64,000 nt of DNA. Origin: Epiperipatus broadwayi. Its lineage: Eukaryota; Onychophora; Udeonychophora; Euonychophora; Peripatidae. The notes beneath the pieces were generated by a model. That model ran no database searches and was not told the DNA's origin. It saw only the letters and a list, made by a program, of their open reading frames with translations. This document shows positions 23,671-36,488 of the stretch, piece by piece. Position 1 is the first letter of the stretch, and each line of letters starts with the position of its first letter. The position numbers and the translations under genes are program-made. Where the stretch lies: NCBI GenBank assembly GCA_028023455.1, contig JAQFVV010000288.1, positions 432,001-496,000 on the forward strand, given 5' to 3'.

Positions 23671-23849
23671 TTGGGTATTATTCCTGCAACCAAGGAAAGA
23701 AAGGAGGACTTTTCACATTCCTATCAAAGCATTGCTAACTTTGTAATGTTTGATGTTGCCAAAATCATAACATTAAAATGTTAGCAGTGTATTGATACGA
23801 ATGTGAAAAGTCCTCCTATCTTTCCTTGGTTGCAGAAATAATACCCAAG
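23671..23849. mobile_element. Palindromic MITE, about 180 bp
   Basis: TTGGGTATTATTCCTGCAAC at 23671-23690 and its complement at 23829-23849 bound an almost perfect palindrome of two roughly 70-bp arms (23671-23740 and 23780-23849) with a 40-bp AT-rich loop. The same terminus occurs at 21700. No coding capacity. Confidence 0.72.
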
Positions 23850-23861
23850 TACCATTAAAAG

Positions 23862-24738
23862 CTTATTTGCGAGCTCTATATATAACATAATAAATAATAT
23901 AACATTTATCTTCTAAGAATGCATGTAAAATAATTAAATAATTATTACTCTTCAAAAAATTATTATTTTTGCAAATTTTATTTAAATACATTTTCTGATA
24001 AATAAATGTGCGTATGCAATGATGTTATAATAGCAATGAAACAAACACGTGTTTAAATAATGACAAAATATTTATTTGCAACATATAATAATCTATATAA
24101 TAAACATAATTTTACAATAAGTATTTTTTTTTAATTTACTATCTATACTTTACAAAGAGTATTTAACTAATACATTGACGTACCTTTCTTAAAATCATTT
24201 CTACAATTTTATCATATAAGTTGTCTGTATTACCCAAATACAATATTTGCTTTCAAACCCAGTATGTATACCGTTAAACAATATATTTCTATTCCTTTGT
24301 CCAGGCAACTAGGAGATAGTATGCACATTACTAAACCAAATATAGTATTAAAACATTAGTGTGGAGACACTTATTAACAAATATTAACATTATAAACAAC
24401 AAATATTATGTAGTACAACATACTTATACCATTGACACTATTTATTTTGTGGCAAAAAATAACTATGTTCGATAGTGATAATGTAATTTAAATTAAAAAT
24501 TATAATGGAGCTATCCAAAATAGAGTCTAAAATTCAAATTCTAGGCATATTGGATAAGAAAAATCCGATCTAGCAAAAATCCAATTGAGTACATAGTACA
24601 ATATCCAGATGGTGCTGATGAATGAACAAGCCACTCTCTCTCTCTCTCTCTCTCATGGGGGAGATAAATCCTTATAAAAGTAACGTATTATACATTTAAA
24701 ATTGCCTCAAAATACTAATGATGAAAAAGGCATGGAGC
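23862..24738. other. AT-rich DNA, nothing recognised
   Basis: No feature was found apart from a short (CT)n run at 24634-24654. Confidence 0.5.
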
Positions 24739-24893
<155 letters not shown>

Positions 24894-25242
24894 GTAAACA
24901 TATCAATAATTGTTTATGCCGCACATATTTATAAAAAGCACATAATTCATTTATTCGGTTTAAGATTATGTGTATACCGACAAAAGATAATATTGCACAG
25001 TGATGACAACACTTTATTTATAAACTATTTGAATTTCTCTTAAACATACTGTATGCCTATAATACTTACATTCATGAATTACATTTCATAATATCCCCAA
25101 AATGTTGTTATACCACTACAGTCATACAACCTAAGATCGCTTTTAAATAATTGCTAACTGATTAGGCTAACTGCATAAATCATCATCATCATCATCAACC
25201 ATTATCAATCCACTGCAGCATAAAGGTCTCTCCAAGTTTAAT

Positions 25243-25728
25243 TCACCTTCTTCGATCTTTAGTTTCTCTTCTCGACTTCACCCCTGCACACTTTTTTATT
25301 TCATCATTCCATCTCACATGTGATCTTTTTCTGGGTCTTTTACAATCTCTTGGAATCCAGTTTAAGATTCCAATTGTAGATCTATTATGATCGCTTCCTG
25401 CAATATGTCCAGCCCAACTCCATTTTAATCTCTTAATTGTTTCAATGAGGTCAGTATCACATATTTGTTCTCTTATCCATATATTGCGTTTTTGATCTCT
25501 TCTTGTTACTCCCAACATGTATCTCTCCATGCTTTTTTGAGTGGTCTGAAGTCTCTGTATTGCTCTTCTATTAAGTGTACAAGTCTCATATCCATAAATA
25601 AGAACTGGTAAAACACATTTATTAAAAACCTTACTTTTCAAACACATAGGCATATTTCCTTTTAGTATCAAGTTATTTCTACCAAAAGTACCCCAACCAA
25701 GTTTAATTCTATGATTAATTTCGTCCAT
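25243..25728 (-). pseudogene. RTE LINE C-terminal domain
   Basis: A 161-codon frame with HRIKLGWGTFGRNNLILKGN, CVLPVLIYGYETCTLNRRAI, TTQKSMERYMLGVTRRDQKR, NIWIREQ and LKWSWAGHIAGSDHNRSTIG. These are the hallmarks of the region after the RT palm in RTE-like LINEs (thumb and connection). It runs to the 3' end without a poly(A), as usual for RTE. Confidence 0.88.
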
Positions 25729-26008
25729 TATGTTTCCATCTGTATTATTAATCTGACCAAGGATATTTGTTGCAGTTAACTTCGTCTAACTCATCATAAT
25801 AAATCCTTATTTTCATATTTTGAGAAAATCCATTAAACAATATTTTAGTCTTTTTTAACATTTATCTTTAATCCTACTTTCCTACTTTCATCTGATAGCT
25901 CCTGCAACATTTCCTGCAGCTCTAAAGTATTATTTGAAAAATAACTACATCATCTGAATAATCCAAATGACTTAAATTAATCTTCATTTAATTTCACTCT
26001 TTAGCTTT

Positions 26009-26383
26009 CTATTTTAATCTGCAAAATACTTTTTGCAACACTGCTGTAAGAGGTTTTGGAGATATGGAGTCACCATGTCTTACACTCTTCTTAGTGTTGA
26101 CTTTCACATTATCATTATGTAATCTAATTGTTTCTGTTGCATTTTTATAAATATTCTTTAAAATATGACAATGTCCTGGATATATACCTTGATGATACAA
26201 TGCTTTAATCACTGAAAAAATGTTTATAGAATCAACTGCCTTTTCATAATCTACAAATCCAAAACATAATGGCAACTCATATTCATTTGTCCTTTCTATT
26301 ACTTCTCTCAATACCTGGATATAATCTAATGTACTAAAACCACTTCTAAATCCAGCTTGTTCTCTTGGTTGGTGTAAATCCAA
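26009..26383 (-). pseudogene. RTE LINE reverse transcriptase, fingers and palm
   Basis: Contains QPREQAGFRSGFSTLDYIQV (family QAGFRxGYSTxDHI), CFGFVDYEKAVDSI with the motif A aspartate (FVDYEKAFDS in active elements), and SVRHGDSISPKPLTA (motif B, normally QGDxISPKLF). The palm box lies just downstream at 25936-25964 as YSDDVVIF, in another frame, with alanine replaced by serine. Confidence 0.87.
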
Positions 26384-26771
26384 TGTTCTCTGTAGATGAA
26401 TTATAATTATCTTGGTAAAAAATTTTGTATAAAACTAATAAAAGGCTGATTGGTCTGTCATTTGTAATATCTTCTTTATCACTTTTTTTAAATATTAATA
26501 CTACATTCTTTCATTCATCTGGTACACCTTTATCATTTAGACATTTGGTATATAACTTTGCTAAAAAAAATCTATTTCTTCACTTGTTTCTTTTAAGATA
26601 TCATTTATATTTCCATCGTTACCTGGATCTTTTCCTTCCTTCATGCCTTTAATTGCGTGTCTTCGTTTAAAATTCTCGGCAATTCGGAAGATGTAATAGA
26701 TATAGGGGGTACTTGTTACTTATTACCATATAAATCTTGATAAAAGTCTTCTACCCATTTCATAATGTCAT

Positions 26772-27377
26772 CTATCTTATTAGTAATAATCCCATCTTTT
26801 TTCTTACTGCAGATATCAATTTCGTACGAATACCAAAATCGTGTTTTACACTCTTGAGACTTTTATTCACTTCTACGGCTTTCCTTGCTAGTTCACAGTT
26901 ACACTTTCTTATATAATTTTCAACTCTTTTCCGCACGATTTTACAAAATTCAAGATACTTAATCCTTTTTAATGTATCATTTTTGTATAATTTTATATTC
27001 CTTCTTTTCAAAAATTTTCTAGTCTGAGTTAAAATTTTACTGGTAAATTGCTGCTTTTTTCTATCAGCTATCTTTGTTGCTGTTTTAAAAAGTGTATCAG
27101 TTATTTTCTTATTAATTTCATTCAAATCGGAATCATGTTCAAAGTTAACTAATACTTGAAACCAATTTGTAAGTTCTAATTTAAATTCATTTGAATGTTT
27201 CTGCAGATTAAAAATATCAATTATAAATATTGTTTTTCCTAATAATTTTTGTCTCTCTAGTTTTGCATTAACACATATTTTACATCTTACTAATCGATGA
27301 TCACTTCCTGTGTTAAATTTATTAAGAACATTACAATCTTGAAATATGTATTTTCTGTTAGTCAGACTATAATTCAA
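26772..27377 (-). pseudogene. RTE LINE endonuclease end and linker
   Basis: This 201-codon frame begins shortly before YIFQDCNVLNKFNTGSDHRL, where GSDHRLVR is the conserved end of the endonuclease domain. It continues through a basic linker (KLERQKLLGKTIFIIDIFNL; ITDTLFKTATKIADRKKQQF) that precedes the reverse transcriptase. It is the longest clean stretch of the element. Confidence 0.82.
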
Positions 27378-27399
27378 TTCTGCTGTACTTTCATTTGGA

Positions 27400-28069
27400 T
27401 GCTTCCATGTCCATTCTCTTTTAACATTTTTTTTTTCAAATAAAAAAAGTCATAATATAAAGTTTTTCCTTTTCTGCAAACTCCACAAGTTTATGTCCTT
27501 TCTCATTTCTATTATCATAACCAAAATTATCTACAGCACTTTCATCTTTTATTTCTTTACCAATTCTAGCATTAAAGTCTCCCATAACAATTTTAAAATG
27601 TTGTTTACTCTAATCAAAAGCCTTTTGTACATCCATATAAAAATCTTCTACTACTTCATCACTATGAGAACTTATTGGGACATAAATCTGAATTATATGT
27701 ATTTGGTATCTGCTATTAAGTTGTTGTATAACTAATCTTGCCACTCTTTCCAATACACCATCAATGTCCACAATGTTGTTCTTCCACTTTTTATTATAGT
27801 GAATCCTACTGTATTTGTATTTCCAAAATTTGTACCTTTATAATAGGGTACATGTCCACTTTTAAATCAATTGTCTCTTCACCTTTTCTTTTAACTTCAC
27901 AAAGTCCAATAATGACCCATTTAATATAAGACAGTTCTTCTACTTCTTGCAATCTTCCGTCACTTGAAAGTGATCTACAGTTGTAAGTACTTAAATAAAA
28001 AGTCATCATCAAATGGGAGGCTAGGTCCTGTTCAAGGGACTCTAAGCATCCTCCACTTTTTGCCACCAA
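27400..28069 (-). pseudogene. RTE LINE endonuclease domain, N-terminal part
   Basis: Open stretch 27806-28069 (minus) includes LSTYNCRSLSSDGRLQEVEE and IKWVIIGLCEVKRKGEE, the start of the APE-type endonuclease of RTE LINEs (family form TYNVRSL, then IGLSEVRR with the catalytic E). The middle of the domain is split by frameshifts between 27400 and 27800, where minus-strand GDFNARIGKE-like text is visible near 27580-27540. Confidence 0.8.
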
Positions 28070-28085
28070 CCGCTGCCTTGGTTGG

Positions 28086-28373
28086 TGACTTTACAGTCTC
28101 CTAGAAACAAGGGCCATGATTTATTTTTGTGCGTCATAATTGTATATATATACTGTATTGGAAAAATATTTATCATTTACACAAACATTCATTCTGCCTC
28201 ATCAGGCAACTGAGAAGAAATACCATGGTGTTTCTTGATCTTAAAATCAGAGGTAAAAAGCCAATAAACTCATTACTTTACCTCATATTATTGAAACATA
28301 TAATTTAATATTTTTATTATAATAGTACCATAAAGAAATTTACTTTTTATAAGCTCATATATAAAAAATAATG

Positions 28374-28409
<36 letters not shown>

Positions 28410-28865
28410 CATTATTTTTTATATATGTATTATATATATATATATATATATATATAAAACCTAAGATTTAAATGTATGGTATACATGAGGATAAAAGTAA
28501 AGGTAATGGATAAATAATAAAGAATAATAAATTACTGTTATCTTATACACAATAGAACTGACATTAATTTAAATATTCCTGAATTATTTGATTTAGAACT
28601 CTAGTTCTTGTCCTAATTATTGCCTGCAAATTCTTTAATCCTTACTCAAATATTTGTATTGTACTATAAGAACCTATTCTTGATTTTCACTTTAGTATGT
28701 AATTCTTTTAAATATTTGTCATATTTAGAATGCATTGCGTCATAAATGCCTCTAATGTGTTTTTATCTAAATACTTACTTTTAATATTAATAATAGCACT
28801 TCCTGTAATAATTTAATAATCTTTTATTTAGTAGATTATTAAAAATTATCCAATACAGTCTATAT
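28086..28865. other. AT-rich DNA with TA-rich hairpin
   Basis: No gene. At 28364-28425 AAAAAATAATGC, a (TA)n run and GCATTATTTTTT form an inverted repeat, followed by a second (TA)n run to about 28457. Confidence 0.6.
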
Positions 28866-28950
28866 ATATATATATTATAACTAGCTCCAATCAAGTTTTA
28901 ATTTATAAGTGCTGAAAAAGAAAGAATTCAAAATCTCTATCAGAATGTCG

Positions 28951-29000
28951 TTATCCCCCTACCAATTGGTTTTGAGCTTATGGCTCACCTCAGTGAAGAA
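28951..29000 (-). ncRNA. Hammerhead ribozyme-like motif A4, decayed
   Basis: On the minus strand CTTCA is followed by CTGAGGTGAGC, loop CATAA, GCTC, AAAACC, AATT, GGT and A. Helix II (GAGC/GCTC) and the palindromic helix III (ACCAATTGGT) are good. The CUGANGA core is altered and the helix I 3' strand (GGGGGA) no longer pairs. Confidence 0.42.
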
Positions 29001-29682
29001 CTAGGACTCCAGACACTAGACCTAAAATACCAACTCAAACATCAGCATTTATTTAATACTTTACCATTAATTTGAAAACCTGAAATTTCAGACATGTAAA
29101 GGGCTTCAAGTCCTGCCTTGCAAATCAGCTAGCTATATGGATCTGAACTCAGTTCAGTTTCTCCTTATATTAATGGCCTCAGCAACATAACATTACAAAA
29201 GTCTTCAAGGTACACTTATAATAATTAATAAAACAAGACACAAAATTGTATAACTTGCTTTAAAACTTGTATTAAAATGTTAATAAGTTCAACACCAATT
29301 GTTCTAGGGATAAAGATCTTCAGATAGAGGTTTTAAATTTTTTCCTTTCATAATTTATAAAATAAAGCTCGGTTGGAGCTAGTGATATGCTCCCTCTATT
29401 GAAAATTTTAATATAAGCTTCAAAGCAAATTACACAATTTTGGGTCTTGTTTTATTTGTTATAAGTTTAATCTTGAAGGCTTTTGCAATGTTATATTGCT
29501 GAGGCTATTAATATATGGTGAAACTAAACTAAGTTTAGACCCATATAGTTATCTGGGTTATAAGAATGAATTTGAAGACATTTGCATGTCTGAAAAATTC
29601 AGGTTTACAAATTGATAGTAAAGTATTAGATAAGTGCTGACTTTTGAGTTGGTATTTTGGATCTAGTGTCTGGAGTTCTACC

Positions 29683-29728
29683 TGCACACAGAGGTGAGCC
29701 ATAAGCTCAAAACAATTGGTCTGGAGAT
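29683..29728 (+). ncRNA. Hammerhead ribozyme-like motif A5, decayed
   Basis: CAGAGGTGAGCCATAAGCTC then AAAACAATTGGTC, followed by TGGAG. The layout is that of the family, with a GTC cleavage triplet, but the core starts CAGAG and helix III has lost a base. Probably dead. Confidence 0.38.
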
Positions 29729-29884
29729 AAGGACCTTTTTTAGATATTTTGAATTCTTTCTCTTTCAGCACTTATAAATTAAAATTTGATTGGAGGCAGT
29801 GGTAAGCTCCCTCCTGTGAACATTTTAATACAAGCTTTAAAGCAAATTACACAATTTTGTGTATAGTTTTATTAATATATATAT

Positions 29885-30470
29885 ATAATACATATTTTGC
29901 GGTTTCATCCATGTTAAAAACTTTTAATATTAATATACTGACGTTTTGACTTGGTCACACAAATCATCCATAGAGTTATAAAAGGTAGAAAGGTGGTTGT
30001 AAAGGCGCTACAATCACTGATTTGAATAAAACTTTAAAATTCCACCAATAGCAAAAATGTTAAATTTAGGAATGTTTTTTTAAAAAAATCTTTCCAAATA
30101 GGAGGAAGTTTGCATGCATCATCTCGCTTATTGATACAATCTGGCCTTTTAAGTATCTCAATGGCTTCTCTAATTTTGCACTGGTAGAGATTATCACATC
30201 TGGATATGATCCTGGTACTAGAAAAATCAATGTTATGACCTGAATCTATAGTATGGAGTCAGAGTGCTGATGATGATGAGTGATGTTTAACTGCATTAGC
30301 ATGCTCATCTCTCCTAACACTGATGTGACGATTGCTCATACCTATGTAAGAAGCTTTACAAGTTTTATAACTCTGTGGATGATTTGTATGACCAAGTCGA
30401 AATGTCAGTATATTAATATTAAAAGTTTTTAACCCGGATGAACCCGCAAAATATGCATTTTATATATTTA
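29885..30470 (-). mobile_element. Penelope-like element PLE4, strongly 5'-truncated
   Basis: Only the end of a PLE remains, read on the minus strand: the GIY-YIG endonuclease C-terminal part and the 3' region. The outer about 90-100 bp form an inverted repeat (TTGCGGTTTCATCCATGTTA near 29899 against AACCCGGATGAACCCGCAAA near 30431; ACTTGGTCACACAAATCATCC near 29950 against its complement near 30382). As in PLE2, an inverted tail fragment is joined to the truncated 5' end. (TA)n lies on both sides. Confidence 0.82.
30000..30365 (-). pseudogene. PLE4 GIY-YIG endonuclease end
   Basis: On the minus strand KASYIGMSNRHISVRRDEHA (30303-30362) shows YIG with the following SNR and EHxNA-like helix. 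The frame then reads SSTRIISRCDNLYQCKIREA and EAIEILKRPDCINKRDD, ending PPIWKDFF. One in-frame stop occurs after SAL near 30263. The EILKRP block matches PLE1, so both derive from the same lineage. Confidence 0.83.
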
Positions 30471-30491
30471 ACCCATGCAAATCTTCGTTTT

Positions 30492-30492
<1 letters not shown>

Positions 30493-30555
<63 letters not shown>
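30493..30555. repeat. (TA)n microsatellite
   Basis: A pure TA run directly beside the PLE4 terminus. Confidence 0.95.
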
Positions 30556-30556
<1 letters not shown>

Positions 30557-33500
30557 ACCAGTACACATTATACATTGAATGGAATGGAACAATATCAACA
30601 AGCACAACCACCTAATAGACTTACTGATTATTACTATAGAAGATTCACCGTTTATATTACAAACATCATTACATGTTATCAGCTGTGTAACTATACTAAT
30701 TGCCACTAAGAAAATAAATCCTATTCAGGTGGAGTATATGTCAGCTATGGCTAGTTTGGGTGATTTATTGATTTAAGCAAACAGATTCCCCAAATGATGT
30801 ATACTGCATCATATTCATATTAACATTTCCATACCATTCAACCTTGTGACAGTACAAATATATTTGAAATACTAATTTAAAACTAAAATATATCTCATTA
30901 AGTTTACCCAAAATCTATAAAGAAAAATATCCATGATGATCACCAACATCTAGGTAATTGTTTACTCATTCATCAATAATTTAAACAAATATGGCCAAGG
31001 TATATGTGATTAAATCCCTCTACAGAGACATGAGGGAAATCTATTATATACCTTAAGCTCTATATATAATACTCAATACTTAAATAACTCATACAATTTA
31101 CATATTTATATCTCATTTCAAATATGGGTGTGGATCTCTTTCTATAAATCTTTGTAATCACTTAATATTATGGCAATCATCATTCTAATATTCATATAAA
31201 CACCATATACACTCATCATTGATGATGATGAATAAATCATAACCAACTAACATAATTCATATCTATCATTCAAACTAGGTACGAATTCTCAGATCCTATT
31301 AATTATGATATTAAATCTTACCAATGATGATGACAACCAACCACCCCCTATTGATGATCAGATGATCACATACATGTGTTGTGAATTACTTAAATAGTAA
31401 AACTAAAAATAACAATAACCCTCATAATAATAACACTAAAGCAAAATATTAAATAATTATGTTTATTAAGAGTCCTTTCTTTTTAATAAAACAAATTTCT
31501 GATGATTCAATTGACTTTAATTATTATATTAATTGAAATAATGCATCAGTAAAAAAATATTATATGTGTAACCAAATAAGAGAATTAACTATATATGTTC
31601 CTATCCATTTAAGCGAAGCTGGTTTAAAATGAAATATTTTGATAACAAAAAAACAGTCCATTTAATACTTATTCAATATTTTCTCCCTACCTTACTATAC
31701 ATGTTATAAATACAATATTAAAAAATCATTTACTAAGTGTGTGGATATTCACACATGTACATTCATACTATAGCAATTTGCTCCCTTGACGTAAAACCTC
31801 TTAAGCATTAAGATTTTAATCTTATTCTGACTTATAATAATTTATGTATATCTATCTATATAGGAGGTCATCCATACAGACTCATGATGTGTTGACATAT
31901 ATATCATGTTAAAATGTTTTTCTTCTTTTCCATATTATTAAATTACAAATAAATCATACATAAAGAAAATTATTTAAATCTTGAGCAAAGCAACATTTAT
32001 ATCAAATTTAAATATGCAAAGTAAATAATACAAAAACATTATAAAATATATACTGACAGATTTCTCAAATACTATTGGTTATTCTATTAATATCCAGGTA
32101 ACCCAATCAATGACAATAATAAATAAAAGTCATATTAATTTATAATAAAAAAATAATATTCAAAGATAATAAAAATTAAGTACAATAACTTCAAAATGAG
32201 TTTGTAGCATTGTTATGAATAATGACAATTAATAAAAAAAATTGTAATGTTTATGTATCAGAAAAAAACATGATGTTTGACCCATAGAAGGAGATTCACT
32301 TTAAATAAATAAAAAAAATGATTAATAATTTTTTAAAGTTGCCAATCCATTTTTTAGTTCTTGAGAATGTCCAAGTTGAGACAAAAGACTGCTTTCTTGT
32401 CTATAATTTCTGGTTTATTTTTGGCACTCCTAATGAAAAGAAAAGAAAACTTTTAAAAACTGCTTAATAGATTAATTGAGGTTTGATTGCGTAAATTATA
32501 TACATCTTCTTTCTTTTCTTCTTTCTTCTTCTCTCTCTTTTTAAACATGATAATTCTTTAATAAACCATGGATGAAAAAGACATGTTTGAGACAAAATGT
32601 GGTTTTGTCATGATTAACTAGAAACATGGTTATTATGCAGACAAAATTTATAACCCATGATAGTTTGGATCTTGGGACAAATAATGCAATTTAACAATGC
32701 ATTCTCCTTTTTTGACTGCTAACAAAAGCTACAAATAATGAGTCCATTTTTTTTAAAGCAACAATTTATATATTCTTCTTATAAAAGCATTTTATTTTTT
32801 GCTTCATTTTGGGGATTGAATCTTTATCAATCCTAATGAAGATTTATTTATTTCTTCCATTATGTTGCTGGATTTTTTAAACTCTTTTCATAATTCAGAT
32901 ATATACAGTGTTCTATTGAATAACTTAAATGCTATATTATTCATATATCAGCATATCTCTAGTTATAGTATATAAAGTCATACTTCAACATTTTCCTGCT
33001 GAAAATTGTTTCTCCCCTGCCTCCATTGTATCTTTTAAATTTTTTTTCTCTAACTTTTTTTTCTCCTTCAAGCTCTTAAATTTAATAATAATAATGAGCT
33101 CATTTTGGTTATTTCATATAAAGCAATACTTTAACATTTTTCCTTGAAAATCACATATTTAATAAAATATTTTTTTCTCTTAGTGATTACAACTTGGATA
33201 AAAACAATACTGAGACAATTTCTTTCTCACTCAGCTATTTTTATTTCATAATTTACTGACCTTAGATTTGAACATTCAACAATTTATTTTAACCTATTTT
33301 GTTTAAAAATAAACTATATAATGGAATTACTATATTATTTAATAAAAGAGTCTACAACAACTATCTTGCTTTTATAATATTCATCTTCATTCATTTTTTC
33401 ATTACTACTTACTAAGAAAAAATCACATACATTAATATTTATAATACTCACACATACAAAGACATATTTTATTTAATAATACATATTTCTGGATATTAAA

Positions 33501-34123
33501 TTATATCCTTACAATATACATATATTGGACCCTTCCTTAACAGAATATTACTGAACAAAATAATCCTGTTAACTGAGATAACTACAATGCATTAAAATTA
33601 AGTTGCATGAATGCTAACTATTAAAATAATACAACATAAAGACTAACTCAAAACATAATATTTAATAAAATAACACCTTTCATTTAATAATTGAAGACAA
33701 CCTTAAAACAATAAATATATCATAGCCCTTAGTTTTTAAATAACTAATTAGGGTTCTAAACTATACTACTTAATCTACTCATTTAAAAAAATCTAATTTA
33801 TAGGTATATCACTATTGTAAACAACTTAAGATTCTTCCAAAATAATAAATCTAATTATAAAATTCCTAACTTGAAATATTCAGTAAGGTATACTAGGTAA
33901 ATCATTGAGAATACATCCCAAAAGATACACCCTCAATGGCATAAGAGCATTATCCCACCAAATTTATATAATAAAAACTATTATATCATAATCTCATGTT
34001 TTTAAAATACACCTATACAATCCTAAATATAATTTATAAACTATTTATTAAAAATAATTAAGAACAATTTAATATTTCTTTACTAAAATATTAATTAATA
34101 ATAATCTTTCAAAATAACACTTT
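30556..34123. other. AT-rich DNA, nothing recognised
   Basis: I see no coding motifs, RNA genes or repeat arrays in these 3.5 kb. Short frames (30579-30776, 32929-33147) have no family features. Confidence 0.5.
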
Positions 34124-34321
<198 letters not shown>

Positions 34322-34513
34322 TACAGCCATATTGGCATTTGTTAGTGAAAGTTGATTAATGTCAGCTCCTGCTTTGGACTTATTTTTATATTGGTTTTCG
34401 ATTGAATTTGATAGTGAAAAGTATACCAAAAGAAAGAGGAAATTTTCCACTTAAAAGTAAGCGCTATTTAGAGCAAAATTGTTATTAATTTAAGGAAGAA
34501 TATTGGATTTAAA

Positions 34514-36230
34514 ATGTCTAATATTTCTGATTCTAATTCTAATTTTAAAATTGCTGATAATAGCTAGGATAAAAATAATTCTTATCAAGATCTGGAAGTA
34601 GTCAAAGAAAAGAATAGTTCTTTTTCAAAAGTAAAAACTGGATCCAATATGGCTGAAACCTTAATCTGATTTATCTGAAACAAGTAAAAAGTTTAAAAAT
34701 ACCAATTTTCCTGAGGCCTTATCTGATTCTATTGAATTAAATAAGAATGTTAAACAAACTTATGCTAGTATTTTAAAGCAAAAATTTGAACAAGATATCA
34801 ATGTAAATACAGAAGAAAATTTAACAGAAATTTTTAATTTTGACAATGAACTTCAAATGGAACAGGAAAATACAAATTTATTTTCAATTAGTAATAAAGA
34901 TTATGTTTCTGCATGTAAAAAATTTATACAAACATTTCCCTTAACTGTACTTAAGTCATTTCAAAAATTTAAGAGTATTAAAACCTTTATTATAGCTATA
35001 ACAGATACTAATTCATCAGTCATGAATTTTCCTGCTGATGAATTTTATACTTATTTATCTGAAAAAAACTTTGTTCAATGATATACAAAATGTTAGACCA
35101 TCCTAATAGCAAATATAAAATAATAGAATATCATAACATGGCTCAGAAACAAATATTTGAAAAACATATTCACTTTCTTAATGGAAAAGTCATTTGTTAT
35201 ATAGATATTGATAGATCTTCAAATTTGAATTGACCAATTAAGAACTGTCATGCAGACTCTAAAGCTGAAGATCTACAAGACTTACTAAAAAGTTTTGGAA
35301 CTGTGGCCAACTTTAAATATATATGGGGGAAAAGAGCCATAATGCCAGTCTTGACTAATACTGCAATTTTCACTATGCCATTGAAGAAAAATATTCAACT
35401 GATGGATATACCAACATTACATGCAACAGATTCTTCTTCATTGATAATTACCTTCAGGGGCATTCTACTTTAGTGCTTTTATTGCAAATTCAGAGATCAT
35501 CTTGTTAACAAATTACCCTATCCATTTTTTTAAGTTGTGTGGTTTTTAAAAAAATCAAAAAATGCATCAGTGCAGTAATGATCCTAAAGCTAATAATGAG
35601 AACACACTTTTGCAATGTAACCTTGAAAAAAACAAAAGCAGATGTACTAATTCCTAATAATGAAGACAACAACACAGTTATGCAAAATCTCAGCCTTGAT
35701 AATCCTAGTCAAAATAACTCCATAAATGCTATACCAAACCAATCTTGTATCTCACATAAGAAATCAGATATAGAGTAAATGAATGATACCCAACTGTTTC
35801 CTTGTTCTGATAAAGAGTTCCAATTAATTAATGCGAAGATTAAGACACAAATTCCGAAGAGAAAAGAATCTGCAGTGCATCAAGAGCCTATACCAACTAA
35901 TGAACTTGATAAACATAGTCAACAAAAATATAAAAAAAATTTACAAAGTCAACTACACCAGCATTAAAAAACAAAACTCACAAATAAAACAGGTCAAACA
36001 GATTACCCAGCTTATTATTCAACACTTTATTGGACAAGGCAAAAACAAAGCACAAATTCATTGACACGGGAGAAGCTTCTTCAGATAGCAGGAGTGGATG
36101 AACACAGAAGAACAAACAAATCTAAGGATAACTTAACAAATACCATGTCTCAAAATACAGAAGCAGATATTGAAGCTTCATTCAAAATTGACTATCAAGA
36201 TGAGTTACATCAAAAACACTTATAAACATT
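34514..36230 (+). pseudogene. L1/Tx1 LINE ORF1
   Basis: The start MSNISDSNSNFKIADNS is an ATG followed by an early stop. Later pieces include FSISNKDYVSACKKFIQTFP (about 34882-34940), an RNA-binding-like region around 35100-35460 (LLKSFGTVANFKYIWGKRA, ITFRG) and CFYCKFRDHLVNK near 35473-35510, which resembles one zinc knuckle of Tx1-type ORF1 (CxxC...H...C, last cysteine changed). The tail is polar and low-complexity. ORF1 would bind the element's RNA. It is broken in at least five places. Confidence 0.68.
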
Positions 36231-36488
36231 TAAACCAGGAGATTTTATTTGCTTTTAACCCCTAATGTGAAAATAACCATCATGTTTATGGACAAAAATA
36301 TGCTGAACAAACTCAATGGAACTTCACTTACAAAGGTAGATCCATTATTTTCACAGTGGTGTATTATTATAATTTTCTTTTTTCTATATAACATATTACT
36401 ATTACATTTTTACTAATATTATTTGTCCCATTCATTATATAATAAACTATAAAATATCGTTCTCCTGCCATTTTATACAATTACTAAT

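Larger units (their letters stand above)
25183..28085 (-). mobile_element. RTE-type LINE, nearly full length, broken
   Basis: Minus-strand non-LTR retrotransposon with an apurinic-type endonuclease, reverse transcriptase and C-terminal region, in that order, and no separate ORF1. The start (near 28080) contains the segment before the LSTYN endonuclease start. The end at 25183-25197 is (ATG)n-like (CATCATCATCATCATCAACC on the plus strand), typical of RTE 3' tails. Frameshifts and stops break it into at least four open pieces. A second copy of the same family is at 15690-18360. RTE elements move by target-primed reverse transcription. Confidence 0.88.
28866..29880. mobile_element. Inverted pair of family A hammerhead repeats
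   Basis: The left arm (about 28866-29292) is a minus-strand family A unit and the right arm (about 29362-29880) a plus-strand unit, giving a long imperfect palindrome. The right arm contains slightly more than one monomer: the block starting TTGGAGCTAGTGATATGCTC near 29372 recurs as TTGGAGGCAGTGGTAAGCTC near 29790, about 418 bp later. Each arm has one hammerhead-like block. (TA)n flanks both sides (28861 and 29876). The arms differ from each other at many positions, so they are not a recent duplication. Confidence 0.72.

Noticed and set aside
28195-28250. Hammerhead at CCTGATGAGGCAG (minus strand)
   Set aside because: After CTGATGA there is no hairpin ending in GAAA at the right distance, and the flanks do not pair.
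30365-30470. Hammerhead in the PLE4 terminus
   Set aside because: AAGTCGAAATGTCAG looks like the 3' half of a hammerhead, but the upstream text GTGGATGATTTG lacks the CUGANGA block and pairing arms.
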